A stretch of DNA of 64,000 nt from Roseovarius sp. S88 (GTDB taxonomy: Bacteria; Pseudomonadota; Alphaproteobacteria; Rhodobacterales; Rhodobacteraceae): positions 2,087,501 to 2,151,500 of the forward strand of contig NZ_CP146069.1 in NCBI RefSeq assembly GCF_037023735.1, in the 5' to 3' direction. Position 1 is the first letter of the stretch. Every line of letters starts with the position of its first letter. The position numbers and the translations under genes were made by a program. Under the pieces are notes generated by a model. The model worked only from the letters and a program-made list of their open reading frames with translations, made no database searches and was not told where the DNA came from. Of the stretch, positions 44,684 to 53,913 are shown piece after piece.

Positions 44684-45867
44684 ATGGCAGTCACGCTTTC
44701 AAACGGACTTTTTTCTCAGAGTTTCTGGCCGATAATGCCGGGGGCAATGCGTTTGACACCGATGGCGACGGCGGTGCGAACAAGGCTGATGAATTCATCG
44801 AAATTCAGACCGTTGGCGGCGTAAATATTGATCTAGACGGCATTCAGATCTGGAGTGCCAAGCGCGGTCTGCTCTTTGAGTTCAACGCAGGTGACGATCT
44901 TGGGCCAAATGGCACTGCCACTGTTGTTGGTCAGTATGACGGGGCCGAACCGGATGGGTTCTATGATGCTGGGTTGCCCGATAACAATTCAAATCAGGGG
45001 TTTCTGGAAGACGGTGAAGGCACCCGGAACGACACGCTTTACCTGCTGGACACGAACACCGGGGAATTCATATCCTTTTCATACGGCCAAAACGCCGTGA
45101 TTCTTCCGCCACCGCCGGGGTTCACTGGCACAAATGACCTGGGCGGAGAAACCTTCACCAGTGGTGCGCCCAATGGCACGGCGTTCCGCCGCGATGCCAA
45201 TGGTGATTTTCAGGAGGCCACGCCAGAACCCGGTCAACCCAGCCCGCCCTGTTTTGTTGCCGGCACTTTGATCGCAACCAACAGCGGCCCGCGAGCGATT
45301 GAAACCTTAAAGGTCGGTGATCTTGTTTTAACCAAGGATAACGGTGCGCAACCCATTCGCTGGATCGGCCATCGAACGCTCGGAACGGCCGAACTCAAAG
45401 AACAGCCGCATCTTTATCCCTACCGTGTGCAAAAAGGTGCGTTGGGTCAGGGACTGCCAGAACGCAATCTCTTTGTCTCACCGCTTCACCGCGTTCTGGT
45501 AAGCTCCAACATTGCGCGCCATATGTTTGGCTGTGATGAGATCCTGGCACCCGTGCGCGCGCTTGCCGTGATTGATGGCATTGAACAGGTGCGCCAGCCA
45601 AAGGTGACGTATTATCATATCCTTCTTGACGAGCATCACGTGCTTTTCGCTGAAGGAGCAGAGTGCGAAAGCCTTTTCATGGGGCCGGTGTCACTGAATG
45701 GTGTGTCGCCCGAAGCGCGCGCGGAAATCTACGCGATTTTCCCCGAATTGGCGGATGGTGTGTTCAACATGGCGCCTGCACGGGATTTTGTGAACGGACC
45801 CAAGTGTAAGCGGATGGCAAGACGTCATGTCGCAGAGAATGAGGTTTTGGTGTCAAACGCGCATTGA
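44684..45867 (+). pseudogene. Lamin-tail-like plus Hint-domain protein, frameshifted near its start (possibly a sequencing error)
   Basis: The frame beginning MAVTLSNGLF at 44684 ends early, but in the next frame from about 44716 the sequence reads SEFLADNAGGNAFDTDGDGG and continues without a stop into the long frame to 45867. The joined product is about 394 residues. Its first 130 residues resemble lamin-tail-type domains (ADEFIEIQTVGG, IWSAKRGLLFEF). Residues from about 200 are a Hint domain: CFVAGTLIATNSGPRAIE, VGDLVLTKDNGAQPIRWIG and SPLHRVLV. The junction falls in a run of six T (44709-44714) where a seventh restores the frame. Such proteins are common, secreted, self-processing candidates in roseobacters. 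Confidence 0.82.
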
Positions 45868-45919
45868 ACATGCCCAATTGTCGCTTGTCAGGCCCTGACA
45901 CGCACCCCATATCTTCGTT

Positions 45920-46606
45920 ATGATTAAGTTTTTCCCGATCCTTTTGGCGGTCATCTACGGGCTGGTCATGTACCGGTTTTCTGTCTGGCGCACATCGCGT
46001 GAGCTGGACGAGCGATCCACCGAACTGGTCGATCCCAAGCTCAAACGTCTGACCGACAAAATGGCCAGCGCGCTCGATCTGGATCGGGTCAAGGTGCATA
46101 TTTACGAGATTGACCCGGTGAACGGTTTGGCCGCGCCTGATGGGCGAATTTTCATCACGCGGGGATTCTATCGCAAATACCAAAACGGCGAGGTCAGCGC
46201 CGAAGAATTGGCAAGCGTGATTGCGCATGAGCTGGGCCACGTTGCCCTTGGCCATTCGCGCCGACGCATGATTGACTTTTCAGGGCAGAACGCGTTGCGC
46301 ACAGCGCTCGCCATGATCCTGTCGCGGTTTATCCCTGGCGTCGGGGTTTGGATTGCCAATATGCTGACCACACTTTTGGCTGCGCGTTTGTCGCGCGGGG
46401 ATGAGTACGAGGCCGATGCCTATGCTGCGGCCCTTTTGACCAAGGCCGGTATTGGTACGGATCCGCAAAAAATGCTTTTCAACAAGCTCGAAGAGCTGAC
46501 GCAGGCGCGATCGGGCGCGATGCCCGCCTGGCTGATGAGCCACCCCAAGACACCGGAACGGATTGCCGCCATCGAAAAGCTTGAGCAGCGATGGCTAGAG
46601 GCCTGA
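45920..46606 (+). CDS. M48-family zinc metalloprotease
   Basis: A 228-residue membrane protease. One N-terminal membrane segment (FFPILLAVIYGLVMY) precedes the catalytic domain with the zinc motif SVIAHELGHVALGH and the third ligand Glu in GDEYEADAYAA. A second hydrophobic pair (LAMILSRFIPGVGVWIANMLTTLLA) lies between them, as in HtpX-like proteins. It ends with the MSHPKTPERIAAIEKLE block seen in M48 proteins. A role in membrane protein quality control is likely from the family. Its 3' end overlaps that of the convergent PIN gene. Confidence 0.88.
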   Translation: MIKFFPILLAVIYGLVMYRFSVWRTSRELDERSTELVDPKLKRLTDKMASALDLDRVKVHIYEIDPVNGLAAPDGRIFITRGFYRKYQNGEVSAEELASVIAHELGHVALGHSRRRMIDFSGQNALRTALAMILSRFIPGVGVWIANMLTTLLAARLSRGDEYEADAYAAALLTKAGIGTDPQKMLFNKLEELTQARSGAMPAWLMSHPKTPERIAAIEKLEQRWLEA

Positions 46607-47148
46607 GCGCTCCGCCAGGGCTTTCCCCAACCGTGGAAGACGCGCTTTCTTGAAAAGGGCGCGCATGGTCCAATCCTCTTTTGACAACGTCCGTGCTTTG
46701 TCCAGAACCGCCTGTGCCACATCGCGAATTTGGTCCGGTTGCGCCCCGTATAGACCGACAAGAAACCCATCCGGATCAGCGCGGCTGATACCTTCTTCAG
46801 CAAGGATATGGCGCGGGAAATCCTTGGCGTTCACCGTCAGGATCATATCTGCCGATCCGGCGATAGCAGCGGCCAGGACGTGACGGTCAGCGATGTCCGG
46901 TAGCCACAGGCGCTCTTCCAAAGACGGTGGCCAAGTAACCTCTGCCCCAGGCCATGCGACCTTGAGCAAAGCCGCTTCGGATGCCGCCTGTGCCATGCCG
47001 TCGGGGCCAAGTTTTTGTGCCGCGCGTTGCCATTCCTCGATGATGCGTGCCGACCAGAGGGGGTGTAGACCCCTGCCCCGGCGACACCCAACAGCATTTC
47101 GCGCATCACTGTTGGGTAGATCACGCAGGTGTCGAGAACGGCCCTCAT
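46595..47148 (-). pseudogene. PIN-domain protein, frameshifted (possibly a sequencing error)
   Basis: A PIN-fold ribonuclease-like protein interrupted after about 28 residues. The first part MRAVLDTCVIYPTVMREML holds the first catalytic Asp. At a run of five G on the plus strand (47059-47063) the frame breaks; one more base restores LWSARIIEEW and continues through LPDIADRHVLAAAIAGSADMILTVNAKDFP, which carries the remaining acidic residues. The corrected length is about 185 residues. It may be the RSP_2648-type family of Rhodobacteraceae (from memory). Its start overlaps the RNA methyltransferase stop (ATGA 47145-47148), so it is operon-linked to an RNA-modifying enzyme and not to an antitoxin. 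Confidence 0.82.
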
Positions 47149-48341
47149 AGCCGGAAAAACAGCGCTTTGAGATAACCGCTTTCGGCAAGAGACGGATGCA
47201 GCGGATGATCCGGCCCGGCAAACCCGGTGTGAATAAGCGTGGCCTCGCGCCCTGCCCGGCCAATGCCGCGGACGGAGCTGGCACGGAACTTGTCTAGCGA
47301 GGCGGCATGGGAGCAGGAACAGAGCACCAGCGATCCACCTTCGCTCACCAATGGGGAGGCAAGTCGCGCGATGCGCTCATAGGCTCTGAGCCCCGCTTCA
47401 AGCGCCTTACGGTTGGGCGCAAAGGCGGGAGGATCACAGATGACAAGATCAAACTGTGCGCCCTCTTCGTTCAGTTTGGTTAAGACGTCAAAAGCATCCC
47501 CCTGACGCGTTTCAAAGCGATCTGCGACACCGGAAGCCTCTGCGCCTTTCACGGCAAGCTCTAGAGCCGGGGCGGAGCCGTCTACGGCCAGCGCAGATGC
47601 ACCGCCAGCCTTCAAGGTGGCGAGTGCAAAACCCCCGACATGGCTGAAGACATCCAAAACACGCGCGTGTTTTGCCAGCCGGGCGGCAAAGGCATGGTTG
47701 GGGCGTTGGTCAAAGAACAGCCCGGTCTTTTGTCCCCCTATAAGATCAGCCATGTATGTGGCCTCGTTCATGGGCACGGGTATGGGACCTGTAGGCGCTA
47801 CTCCCACGAGCGTCGTGGACATATCGTCCAACCCTTCTAATCCCCGCGCACGGCCCGAGGCGTTCTTGAGAACGCAGGAAACACCCGTCACATCCACCAG
47901 GGCCTCCATAAGCTCCGGCAGCAGCACTTCGGCCCAGGCGGCATTGGGTTGCACCACGGCGGTATCGCCAAAACGATCTATGATCACGCCGGGCAAACCA
48001 TCCGCTTCGGCATGGACCAGGCGATAGTATGGCGCGTCGAATAGCCTGGAGCGGAGGGCCAAGGCGCGGTCGAGTTTGGCTTTAAGCCACGCTTTGTTGA
48101 TCTGGGTCGAGACATCACGGCTCAGCACACGCGCCATAATGCGAGAAGACGTATTCACAGCCACCAGCGCCAGGGGCAGGCGCGCCGCATCTTCCAAAAT
48201 CGCAACGCTTCCCGGCGCAATGGCCTTGGTACGTCGATCCGTGACCAGTTCATTGTCGTACACCCACGGCGCACCGTGACGGATCGCGGCGGCATTGGCT
48301 TTGGGTTTGAGGCGGATCACAGGCAAAGAGGACGGTGTCAT
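47145..48341 (-). CDS. RNA methyltransferase (RlmI-like, PUA plus SAM domain)
   Basis: A 398-residue class I SAM methyltransferase of the RlmI/RlmK-like group that methylates cytosines in 23S rRNA or related RNAs. An N-terminal PUA domain (RLKPKANAAAIRHGAPWVYDNEL) is followed by a middle domain (PYYRLVHAEADGLPGVIIDRFGD). The SAM domain has VLDVFSHVGGFALATLKAGGASALAVD and the catalytic FDLVICDPPAFA motif. It may be the RSP_2647-type family of Rhodobacteraceae (from memory). It is directly followed by the PIN-domain gene. Confidence 0.88.
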   Translation of the reverse strand: MTPSSLPVIRLKPKANAAAIRHGAPWVYDNELVTDRRTKAIAPGSVAILEDAARLPLALVAVNTSSRIMARVLSRDVSTQINKAWLKAKLDRALALRSRLFDAPYYRLVHAEADGLPGVIIDRFGDTAVVQPNAAWAEVLLPELMEALVDVTGVSCVLKNASGRARGLEGLDDMSTTLVGVAPTGPIPVPMNEATYMADLIGGQKTGLFFDQRPNHAFAARLAKHARVLDVFSHVGGFALATLKAGGASALAVDGSAPALELAVKGAEASGVADRFETRQGDAFDVLTKLNEEGAQFDLVICDPPAFAPNRKALEAGLRAYERIARLASPLVSEGGSLVLCSCSHAASLDKFRASSVRGIGRAGREATLIHTGFAGPDHPLHPSLAESGYLKALFFRL

Positions 48342-48378
48342 GCCGTCCCCTTAAGTGGTTTGTGTGCTGACGAAAAGG

Positions 48379-49023
48379 TCAGATGCTGTTGAGAAAGCCC
48401 AAAACACCATTCTTGGGCGCTTGATGCCCTTCGGGGCTGGTGAGTTCGGTCTGGATCACCCTGGCCAAATGGTCCGTGATGCGCACTTTTTGGGTTTCAC
48501 CGCGCGCCTCGGCGTCCAGGGCCGCGCGACCACCAAAGGCCTTGAGGTCGGCCGTCACCGGGTGTGGTTGGTTCAGCATTGCACCAGTTTCCGGATGACG
48601 CAGGATCAGCAGGAACTCCATGTCATGGACCCCGCCAACCGTGTAGCGTGCCTTTTCGGTCAATGCGTGAAAGCGCGTCACTTGAATGTCGAGCACGACA
48701 GGCACCGAACCTTGCGGAAGGCCATTGACGCCGCGCGCCATGGCCTCTTCAAAAATCGCCTTTACCTGTGCATGGCGATCTCCGGGCGCATCTTCACGCC
48801 AGACAATGTCTGCCTTAGGCAAGTAGAGGTTGGCCTCTGAAACGCTGAGCGTTTTAGGCACGGTGACGCGCACGTCGCGAATGTCATATGAGAGCTGATG
48901 CGCCGGAACCGCGCCGGATGACGCGACTTGCGCGGGCGCATTTCGGGTTGCGGTATCCACAGAAGAACAGCCTGCAAGAGCGAGACCCATCATGGCCACG
49001 GCGATGATACGAAAAGATGTCAT
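48379..49023 (-). CDS. Uncharacterised lipoprotein
   Basis: A 214-residue lipoprotein with a type II signal peptide (MTSFRIIAVAMMGLALAGCSS; lipidated cysteine in LAGC). The mature part is predicted as mixed alpha/beta with DIRDVRVTVPKTLSVSEANLYLPKADIVWRED and VVLDIQVTRFHALTEKARYTVGG. It may match a Rhodobacteraceae DUF family (DUF6778 from memory). The ATG at 49023 is chosen since it places the signal peptide at the N-terminus; an in-frame start at 49071 is less likely. Function is unknown. Confidence 0.75.
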   Translation of the reverse strand: MTSFRIIAVAMMGLALAGCSSVDTATRNAPAQVASSGAVPAHQLSYDIRDVRVTVPKTLSVSEANLYLPKADIVWREDAPGDRHAQVKAIFEEAMARGVNGLPQGSVPVVLDIQVTRFHALTEKARYTVGGVHDMEFLLILRHPETGAMLNQPHPVTADLKAFGGRAALDAEARGETQKVRITDHLARVIQTELTSPEGHQAPKNGVLGFLNSI

Positions 49024-49189
49024 AGATCCTCCTTCGACCCCTGTTTTTGGTTGCTCGATATGCGGGGTCATGCCTCTGATCTGAGGAGAGTCTGGTTAAT
49101 GATTGCGGCTGATTTGCGTCAAATTTGTTGAATTAGAGTGAATCTTTTGGGGCCAAAACCCTGGCCAAACGAGGGAATTCCCAAGAAAA

Positions 49190-49465
49190 TCAGCCGTTGT
49201 CGCGCGCCCGCGCGCGCCATCCGCCGCGTCGTTTGGGCGCTTGTGCGTCTTGCAGGCCTTCGTGCAAGACCTTGGTCATAGGATGATCCGGCCTGTCAGG
49301 AGAATAGCGCTCCAGAAGCCCCTCAATCGCCGCGCGATGATCGGTCGTTGCCTCCATCGAGAGCGCCCAATCCAGAAAGACGGACCGGCACTCGCCGTCG
49401 GTGATGCCGTCGATACGGTATGCCTCACGGATCAGGTTCTTGGGGTCCAGCGCATCCTGCGTCAT
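49190..49465 (-). CDS. Small uncharacterised protein translationally coupled to glnE
   Basis: A 91-residue protein beginning MTQDALDPKNLIREAYRIDG. Its core (GECRSVFLDWALSMEATTDHRAAIEGLLERY) looks helical; the end is basic (APKRRGGWRARARDNG). The ATG at 49465 overlaps the glnE TGA (ATGA), giving strong support for coding. Its link with glnE could mean a part in nitrogen control, but nothing in the sequence shows it. Confidence 0.75.
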   Translation of the reverse strand: MTQDALDPKNLIREAYRIDGITDGECRSVFLDWALSMEATTDHRAAIEGLLERYSPDRPDHPMTKVLHEGLQDAQAPKRRGGWRARARDNG

Positions 49466-52254
49466 GGGCACTTATCCTTTGGTTTGCGGGTCAAGATTGC
49501 ATCGATCACCTTTGCTGCGGCCAGGGTCGCATCCGCCAAAGCGGCTTGCAATTCACCCAAACGTTCAAACCCAGTTTCACGCAACAAAAAGGATTTTGCC
49601 CCTTCTCCAAGCGCCGCAGTGTCGAGTGGTTTTTCACTCACCAATCGTCCGACCTGAACGATTGTCTTACAAAGCGCATATGCTTCGGAAAGCGCCGCCC
49701 CATCTGCGTCACTCAGCCACCCGATTGCGACACCTCTGGTCAGACCTTCTTGCACACTGCGTTCTGGTGTCCCGCCCATCAGCGCAGCACCTTGAGCAAT
49801 CAGTTCGATCTCTTGCAATCGCCCGGCGCCCAGCTTGGTGTCCCATTCCCCTTCTGGTGTTTTGGCCTCTGCAATACGCACTCGCATTTCGCTGATTTCT
49901 TTCAAAACCGGTTCCGCAGCGCCCTTGGTCTTCAATAGTTCTGTTCGAAATGCCTCGATGTCTTTGCCGAGGGCGTCGGGCCCTGTGATTACCTCTGCGC
50001 GCGTCAGCGCTAGGTGTTCCCAGGCCCAGGCTTCATCGCGCTGGTACGATTGGAATGAGCCCCAACTCGTGGCGACTGGTCCCTGATTGCCTGACGGTCT
50101 GAGACGCATGTCGACATCATAAAGCCGACCCTCGGCCATTGGGGCTGTCAATGCGGTGATCAGCGCTTGTGTCAGGCGCGCAAAATACGGCCGTGTGGCC
50201 AAAGGGCGAGGCCCGTCCGAACTGTCCTCGTCTTGCGGGTCGTAGATGACGATGAGATCAAGGTCCGATCCTGCGTTGAGCCACCCCGCCCCGAGCGACC
50301 CCATGCCAAGCACCGCGGCGCCCCGTCCGGGTTCAGGCCCATGTTTCAACGCAAATTGGGCGCGCACGACATCCCACACGGCGCGCAAAGTCGCTCCGGC
50401 AAGATCCGCGTATTGCGCGCCTGCGCGCTCGGCGTCGCTCAACCCGCGTAGATGATGCACGCCGACGCGGAAATGCCATTCCTTGTGCCACCTGCGCGCT
50501 GCATCGAGCTTGCGTTCATAGTCATCCTCGGCCCCTAATCTTGCCTGAGCCTCTGTAAAGAGCGCCTCCTGCCCTGGCCAATCGGCAAAGAAGTCCCCAG
50601 CGAGAACAGCGTCAAAGACGCCCGCATGGCGCGAGAGGTAGGCCGACAATGCCGGTGAGGTTCCTGCAATGTCGATCAATAGATCAACAAGCTGGGGATT
50701 GGCCTCGAACATGGAAAAGACCTGTACCCCGGCGGGCAGGCCAGCCAGGAACCCGTCAAACGCACGCAGCGCTTCATTGGGGTTCGACGCGCGCGACAGG
50801 CGCGACAGGATGTCGGGCCGCAATCGGCGAAAAATATGGAGCGCACGGGTCGAGCGCAGCGCAGGATAGGCCGGCCAGCGGGCAATGACGTCCTCATCCA
50901 GCCCATCAGGTGTGTCCGCCCGCGGAGCCGTGTCTTCGGGCGCAAAAAAGCCCTCAATGACGTCGTGCACCTCGCCGATCCGGCGCTTCAGATCGTCCTG
51001 CAGGTCCTTAAGCGACTGGCCCGTAAATGCCGCCAGGCGCTGCCATTCCTCTTGTGTTGTCGGCAAGGTTTGTGTCTGTGCATCGCGCAGCATCTGCAGT
51101 CGGTGCTCAATCTCCCGGTGAACCGCATAGTGACCCTGCAGGGTTCGGGCCGCGTCTTGCGGGATCCATCCGCTGTCGGCCAACCGATCCAGGCCGTCGA
51201 CGGTGCCGCGCACTCTGAGGCTTGCGTCGCGACCACCCGAAATCAGCTGCCGTGTCTGTGTGAAGAACTCAATCTCCCGGATTCCGCCGCGTCCTAGCTT
51301 GATGTTGTGTCCAGAGAGGTTCACCTCACCGCCCAGCCCCTTATGCTCGCGAATGCGCAGGCGCATGTTGTGGGCGTCTTCGATGGCAGCAAAGTCAAGA
51401 TGCCGTCGCCATACGAAAGGCCGCATGGTTTCTAGAAACTGCGCTCCGGCCTTCAGATCTCCGGCGGCAGGGCGCGCTTTGATATATGCGGCGCGTTCCC
51501 ATGTACGGCCGAGGCTCTCGTAATATGTCTCCGCTGCGGACACAGCAAGGCAGACCGGAGTCACCGCTGGATCAGGACGCAGGCGGAGGTCGGTGCGAAA
51601 CACGTACCCCTCCGACGTGCGGTCATTCAACAGCGCAGCCATCTTGCGCGTTGCGCGCACAAGACTGGATCGGGCCTCGTGATAGTCATCTGCGTCGTAC
51701 TGGCTTTCATCGAAAAGACATATGAGGTCAATGTCCGAGCTGTAGTTCAGCTCCCCTGCCCCCATTTTGCCCATCGCCAGCACGAACATACCCGCTGACG
51801 TATCCAGATCATCCTCGGTCATCCCCGGAAGCTTGCCGCGCCGCAGTTCAACGCCCAGTTCCGTTCGCAACGCAAGTGCGACGGCCAGATCCGCGAACCG
51901 GGTAAGCGCGCCGGTGACGTCTTCCAACGACCAGACGCCGCCAAGATCAGCCAAGGCAACGATGAGGGCCATTTGCCCTTTGGCCCGGCGCAACGCCAAA
52001 GCCATTTGATCGGGCGCGGTTTCCGGCAGAGCCTGATGCAGCGTGTCCAATGCAGCTTCGGGATCATCCAGCGCAAACGGCAGCCAATCGGCTTCGCGCT
52101 CGATCAAGGATTTCAAATACGGGCTGCACCCCGCAGCACCCTGGATCAACGTGCCCAACTCCGGCGACAGATCAGGCACATACGACAGCGCCTCGCGCCC
52201 GGCCTCTGGGTCAAAAGCGGTGGGCGTGCGCTTCATGCGGGACGCAAAACTCAT
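49462..52254 (-). CDS. glnE: Bifunctional glutamine synthetase adenylyltransferase/adenylyl-removing enzyme
   Basis: A 930-residue enzyme that attaches AMP to, and removes it from, glutamine synthetase in response to PII proteins and glutamine. Two nucleotidyltransferase domains are visible, each with the acidic motif: the removal domain around residues 140-340 (SSDIDLICLFDES) and the adenylyl-transfer domain in the second half (NAGSDLDLIVIYDPQ). GRGGIREIEFFTQTRQL and RLQEIELIAQGAAL are the family helical signatures. The start at 52254 (MSFASRMKRTPTAFD) matches relatives; starts at 52266 or 52290 are possible. A small gene follows in overlap. Confidence 0.94.
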   Translation of the reverse strand: MSFASRMKRTPTAFDPEAGREALSYVPDLSPELGTLIQGAAGCSPYLKSLIEREADWLPFALDDPEAALDTLHQALPETAPDQMALALRRAKGQMALIVALADLGGVWSLEDVTGALTRFADLAVALALRTELGVELRRGKLPGMTEDDLDTSAGMFVLAMGKMGAGELNYSSDIDLICLFDESQYDADDYHEARSSLVRATRKMAALLNDRTSEGYVFRTDLRLRPDPAVTPVCLAVSAAETYYESLGRTWERAAYIKARPAAGDLKAGAQFLETMRPFVWRRHLDFAAIEDAHNMRLRIREHKGLGGEVNLSGHNIKLGRGGIREIEFFTQTRQLISGGRDASLRVRGTVDGLDRLADSGWIPQDAARTLQGHYAVHREIEHRLQMLRDAQTQTLPTTQEEWQRLAAFTGQSLKDLQDDLKRRIGEVHDVIEGFFAPEDTAPRADTPDGLDEDVIARWPAYPALRSTRALHIFRRLRPDILSRLSRASNPNEALRAFDGFLAGLPAGVQVFSMFEANPQLVDLLIDIAGTSPALSAYLSRHAGVFDAVLAGDFFADWPGQEALFTEAQARLGAEDDYERKLDAARRWHKEWHFRVGVHHLRGLSDAERAGAQYADLAGATLRAVWDVVRAQFALKHGPEPGRGAAVLGMGSLGAGWLNAGSDLDLIVIYDPQDEDSSDGPRPLATRPYFARLTQALITALTAPMAEGRLYDVDMRLRPSGNQGPVATSWGSFQSYQRDEAWAWEHLALTRAEVITGPDALGKDIEAFRTELLKTKGAAEPVLKEISEMRVRIAEAKTPEGEWDTKLGAGRLQEIELIAQGAALMGGTPERSVQEGLTRGVAIGWLSDADGAALSEAYALCKTIVQVGRLVSEKPLDTAALGEGAKSFLLRETGFERLGELQAALADATLAAAKVIDAILTRKPKDKCP

Positions 52255-52390
52255 AGGCGTGACCATGGTCCGAAGCACATGAGGCGTCAATCACTCAAGC
52301 GGCCACCCTTGCATTGCAATGAAACCGAATCTTGATCTTTTTCAGGCATGACATGCGCCACAAACACAGTGAGCAGAATTGAGGATCGTG

Positions 52391-52726
52391 ATGATTAAAA
52401 AATGTTTTAGCGCTTGGGCTATGCTGGCAGTGGTTGGCCTGTCAGGCTGTGTGGCACCGGATGTCGTGTCGTCGCACAAGATCGAAGATGGGCAATTGAG
52501 TTGCCACGATATTGCCCTGCAAATGCAACAGCTCGAAGACATTCGGGCCCATGCGCGCAAGGGCAAGACGATGTCAGGGGCGAATGTGGCTGCTGCAGTC
52601 TTCTTTTGGCCTGCAGTGATCGGAAACTATGCGAACGCCAATGAGGCAATAGAGGCCTCGAACAAACGCGAAGCGGCTCTTGCAGAACTTGCGCGGGACC
52701 AGGGATGCCGTTTCAAGCACTCGTGA
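52391..52726 (+). CDS. Small lipoprotein of unknown function
   Basis: A 111-residue lipoprotein. The signal peptide MIKKCFSAWAMLAVVGLSGC ends with the lipobox LSGC. The mature protein starts VAPDVVSSHKIEDGQLSCHD and has a hydrophobic patch (SGANVAAAVFFWPAVIGNYAN) flanked by helices rich in Ala/Gln/Glu, plus two cysteines that could pair (LSCHD, DQGCRF). A GAGGATCGTG site precedes the ATG. A terminator follows at 52755. Function is not known. Confidence 0.7.
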   Translation: MIKKCFSAWAMLAVVGLSGCVAPDVVSSHKIEDGQLSCHDIALQMQQLEDIRAHARKGKTMSGANVAAAVFFWPAVIGNYANANEAIEASNKREAALAELARDQGCRFKHS

Positions 52727-52754
52727 GAGTCACTTCCAATTTGACTTTAAAAGG

Positions 52755-52778
52755 GAGCGCCTCAACTGGCGCTCTTTT
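52755..52778 (+). terminator. Rho-independent terminator after the lipoprotein gene
   Basis: GAGCGCC (52755-52761) and GGCGCTC (52768-52774) make a 7-bp stem with a six-base loop, followed by four T. It separates the lipoprotein gene from the DUF2852 gene, which therefore has its own promoter in the 110 bases that follow. Confidence 0.88.
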
Positions 52779-52890
52779 CTGCATGTTAATATTTTTAACA
52801 TTACCTCTTGCAATCCGACTTGGCGATCCCAATCTGTGTAATGTGAAAGACATTCACATTGAACATAAACCAACACAGAAAGGTTCACGT

Positions 52891-53304
52891 ATGAGCATCG
52901 CCGCCACTTCTCCCCACGCCACTGGTTTCACCGGTTGGTTGTCGCGCGCCGAGGCCTGGCTGGATGAAAAAGGCAAAGGCGCCTGGATTGCGCTATTGGT
53001 TGTGTCGCTGATCGTGTTCTGGCCGCTTGGTCTTGCCCTTCTGGCCTACATGATCTGGAGCAGAAAAATGACATGCCACTCGCATAAATTCCGCCGCCAT
53101 CACCGCCGGACCGGTGGTACAGGCAATGCGGCCTTTGACGCCTACCGCGAAGAAACGCTGCTACGTCTGGAAGAAGAACAACAGAACTTTGAAGCGTTCC
53201 TCAAACGTCTGCGCGACGCACGGGACAAGGCCGAGTTTGACCAGTTCATTGATGAGCGCGCCGCAAAAGTAGACGACACAGACGCAGACACCAAGCCTGC
53301 CTGA
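52891..53304 (+). CDS. DUF2852-type membrane protein
   Basis: A 137-residue protein. After an N-terminal polar part one hydrophobic segment (GAWIALLVVSLIVFWPLGLALLAYMIWS) lies at about residues 30-57, followed by a basic loop (HKFRRHHRRTGG) and a long helical tail rich in Glu/Arg (REETLLRLEEEQQNFEAFLKRLRDAR), a likely coiled coil. The ATG at 52891 follows an AAAGG site and is preferred over the in-frame start at 52705 inside the preceding lipoprotein gene. Function is unknown. Confidence 0.8.
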   Translation: MSIAATSPHATGFTGWLSRAEAWLDEKGKGAWIALLVVSLIVFWPLGLALLAYMIWSRKMTCHSHKFRRHHRRTGGTGNAAFDAYREETLLRLEEEQQNFEAFLKRLRDARDKAEFDQFIDERAAKVDDTDADTKPA

Positions 53305-53383
53305 CCGGCAAGGCACCGCCCATGATCTGCACCTGCTCCGCTCTTTCGTTTCACGCGATGGGGCGGAGACCTATATCAGAGAC

Positions 53384-53833
53384 ATGACTGACACCAGCTG
53401 GCAAATCCCCGACCCGGACACGCAACCGGAATTTTACCACGACGTTCCAGTAAAACGGCTTGTTGCGTGGTGCGCTGATACGATCATCACGCTGTTTTTG
53501 TGCGTCATCATCCTGCCCTTCACGGCGTTTACAGGGCTCTTTTTCCTGCCGCTGCTGTTTCTCACGGTTGGATTCTTTTATCGCCTTGCCACAGTCACCC
53601 AAGGCTCCGCTACCCTGGGGATGCGCCTGATGTCGATTGAATTCATCACCTTGCGCGGCGAGCGGTTTGATAAGACATATGCGTTTTGGCATTGTCTCAG
53701 CTTTACGGTGTCTTGTGTCATCCCGCCGCTTCTTGTGGCTTCCGGGGTGATGATGCTGACCACTGCGCGGGGTCAGGGCCTGACCGATGTGATGCTCGGC
53801 ACGCTCGCCGTAAATCGTCGTGCCGCAATGTAA
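53384..53833 (+). CDS. RDD-family membrane protein
   Basis: A 149-residue protein with three hydrophobic segments and the RDD-type start VKRLVAWCADTIITLFL, here with Ala and Asp in the Arg-Asp-Asp motif region. After TM2 the typical QGSATLGMRLMSIEF block is present, and the third segment is VSCVIPPLLVASGVMML. RDD proteins are poorly characterised; some affect ion exchange or membrane stress. It stands alone between the DUF2852 gene and bpt. Confidence 0.82.
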   Translation: MTDTSWQIPDPDTQPEFYHDVPVKRLVAWCADTIITLFLCVIILPFTAFTGLFFLPLLFLTVGFFYRLATVTQGSATLGMRLMSIEFITLRGERFDKTYAFWHCLSFTVSCVIPPLLVASGVMMLTTARGQGLTDVMLGTLAVNRRAAM

Positions 53834-53913
53834 CCGACCACCGTCGTTATTCTGTCTTGGCGCATCACCTCTTCATTGTTATCGTAGTCTACTAGATCAA
53901 CCCACGAGCATGC

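Noticed and set aside
46595-47148. Type II toxin-antitoxin locus around the PIN gene
   Set aside because: No small antitoxin gene lies upstream or downstream; the gene overlaps an RNA methyltransferase.
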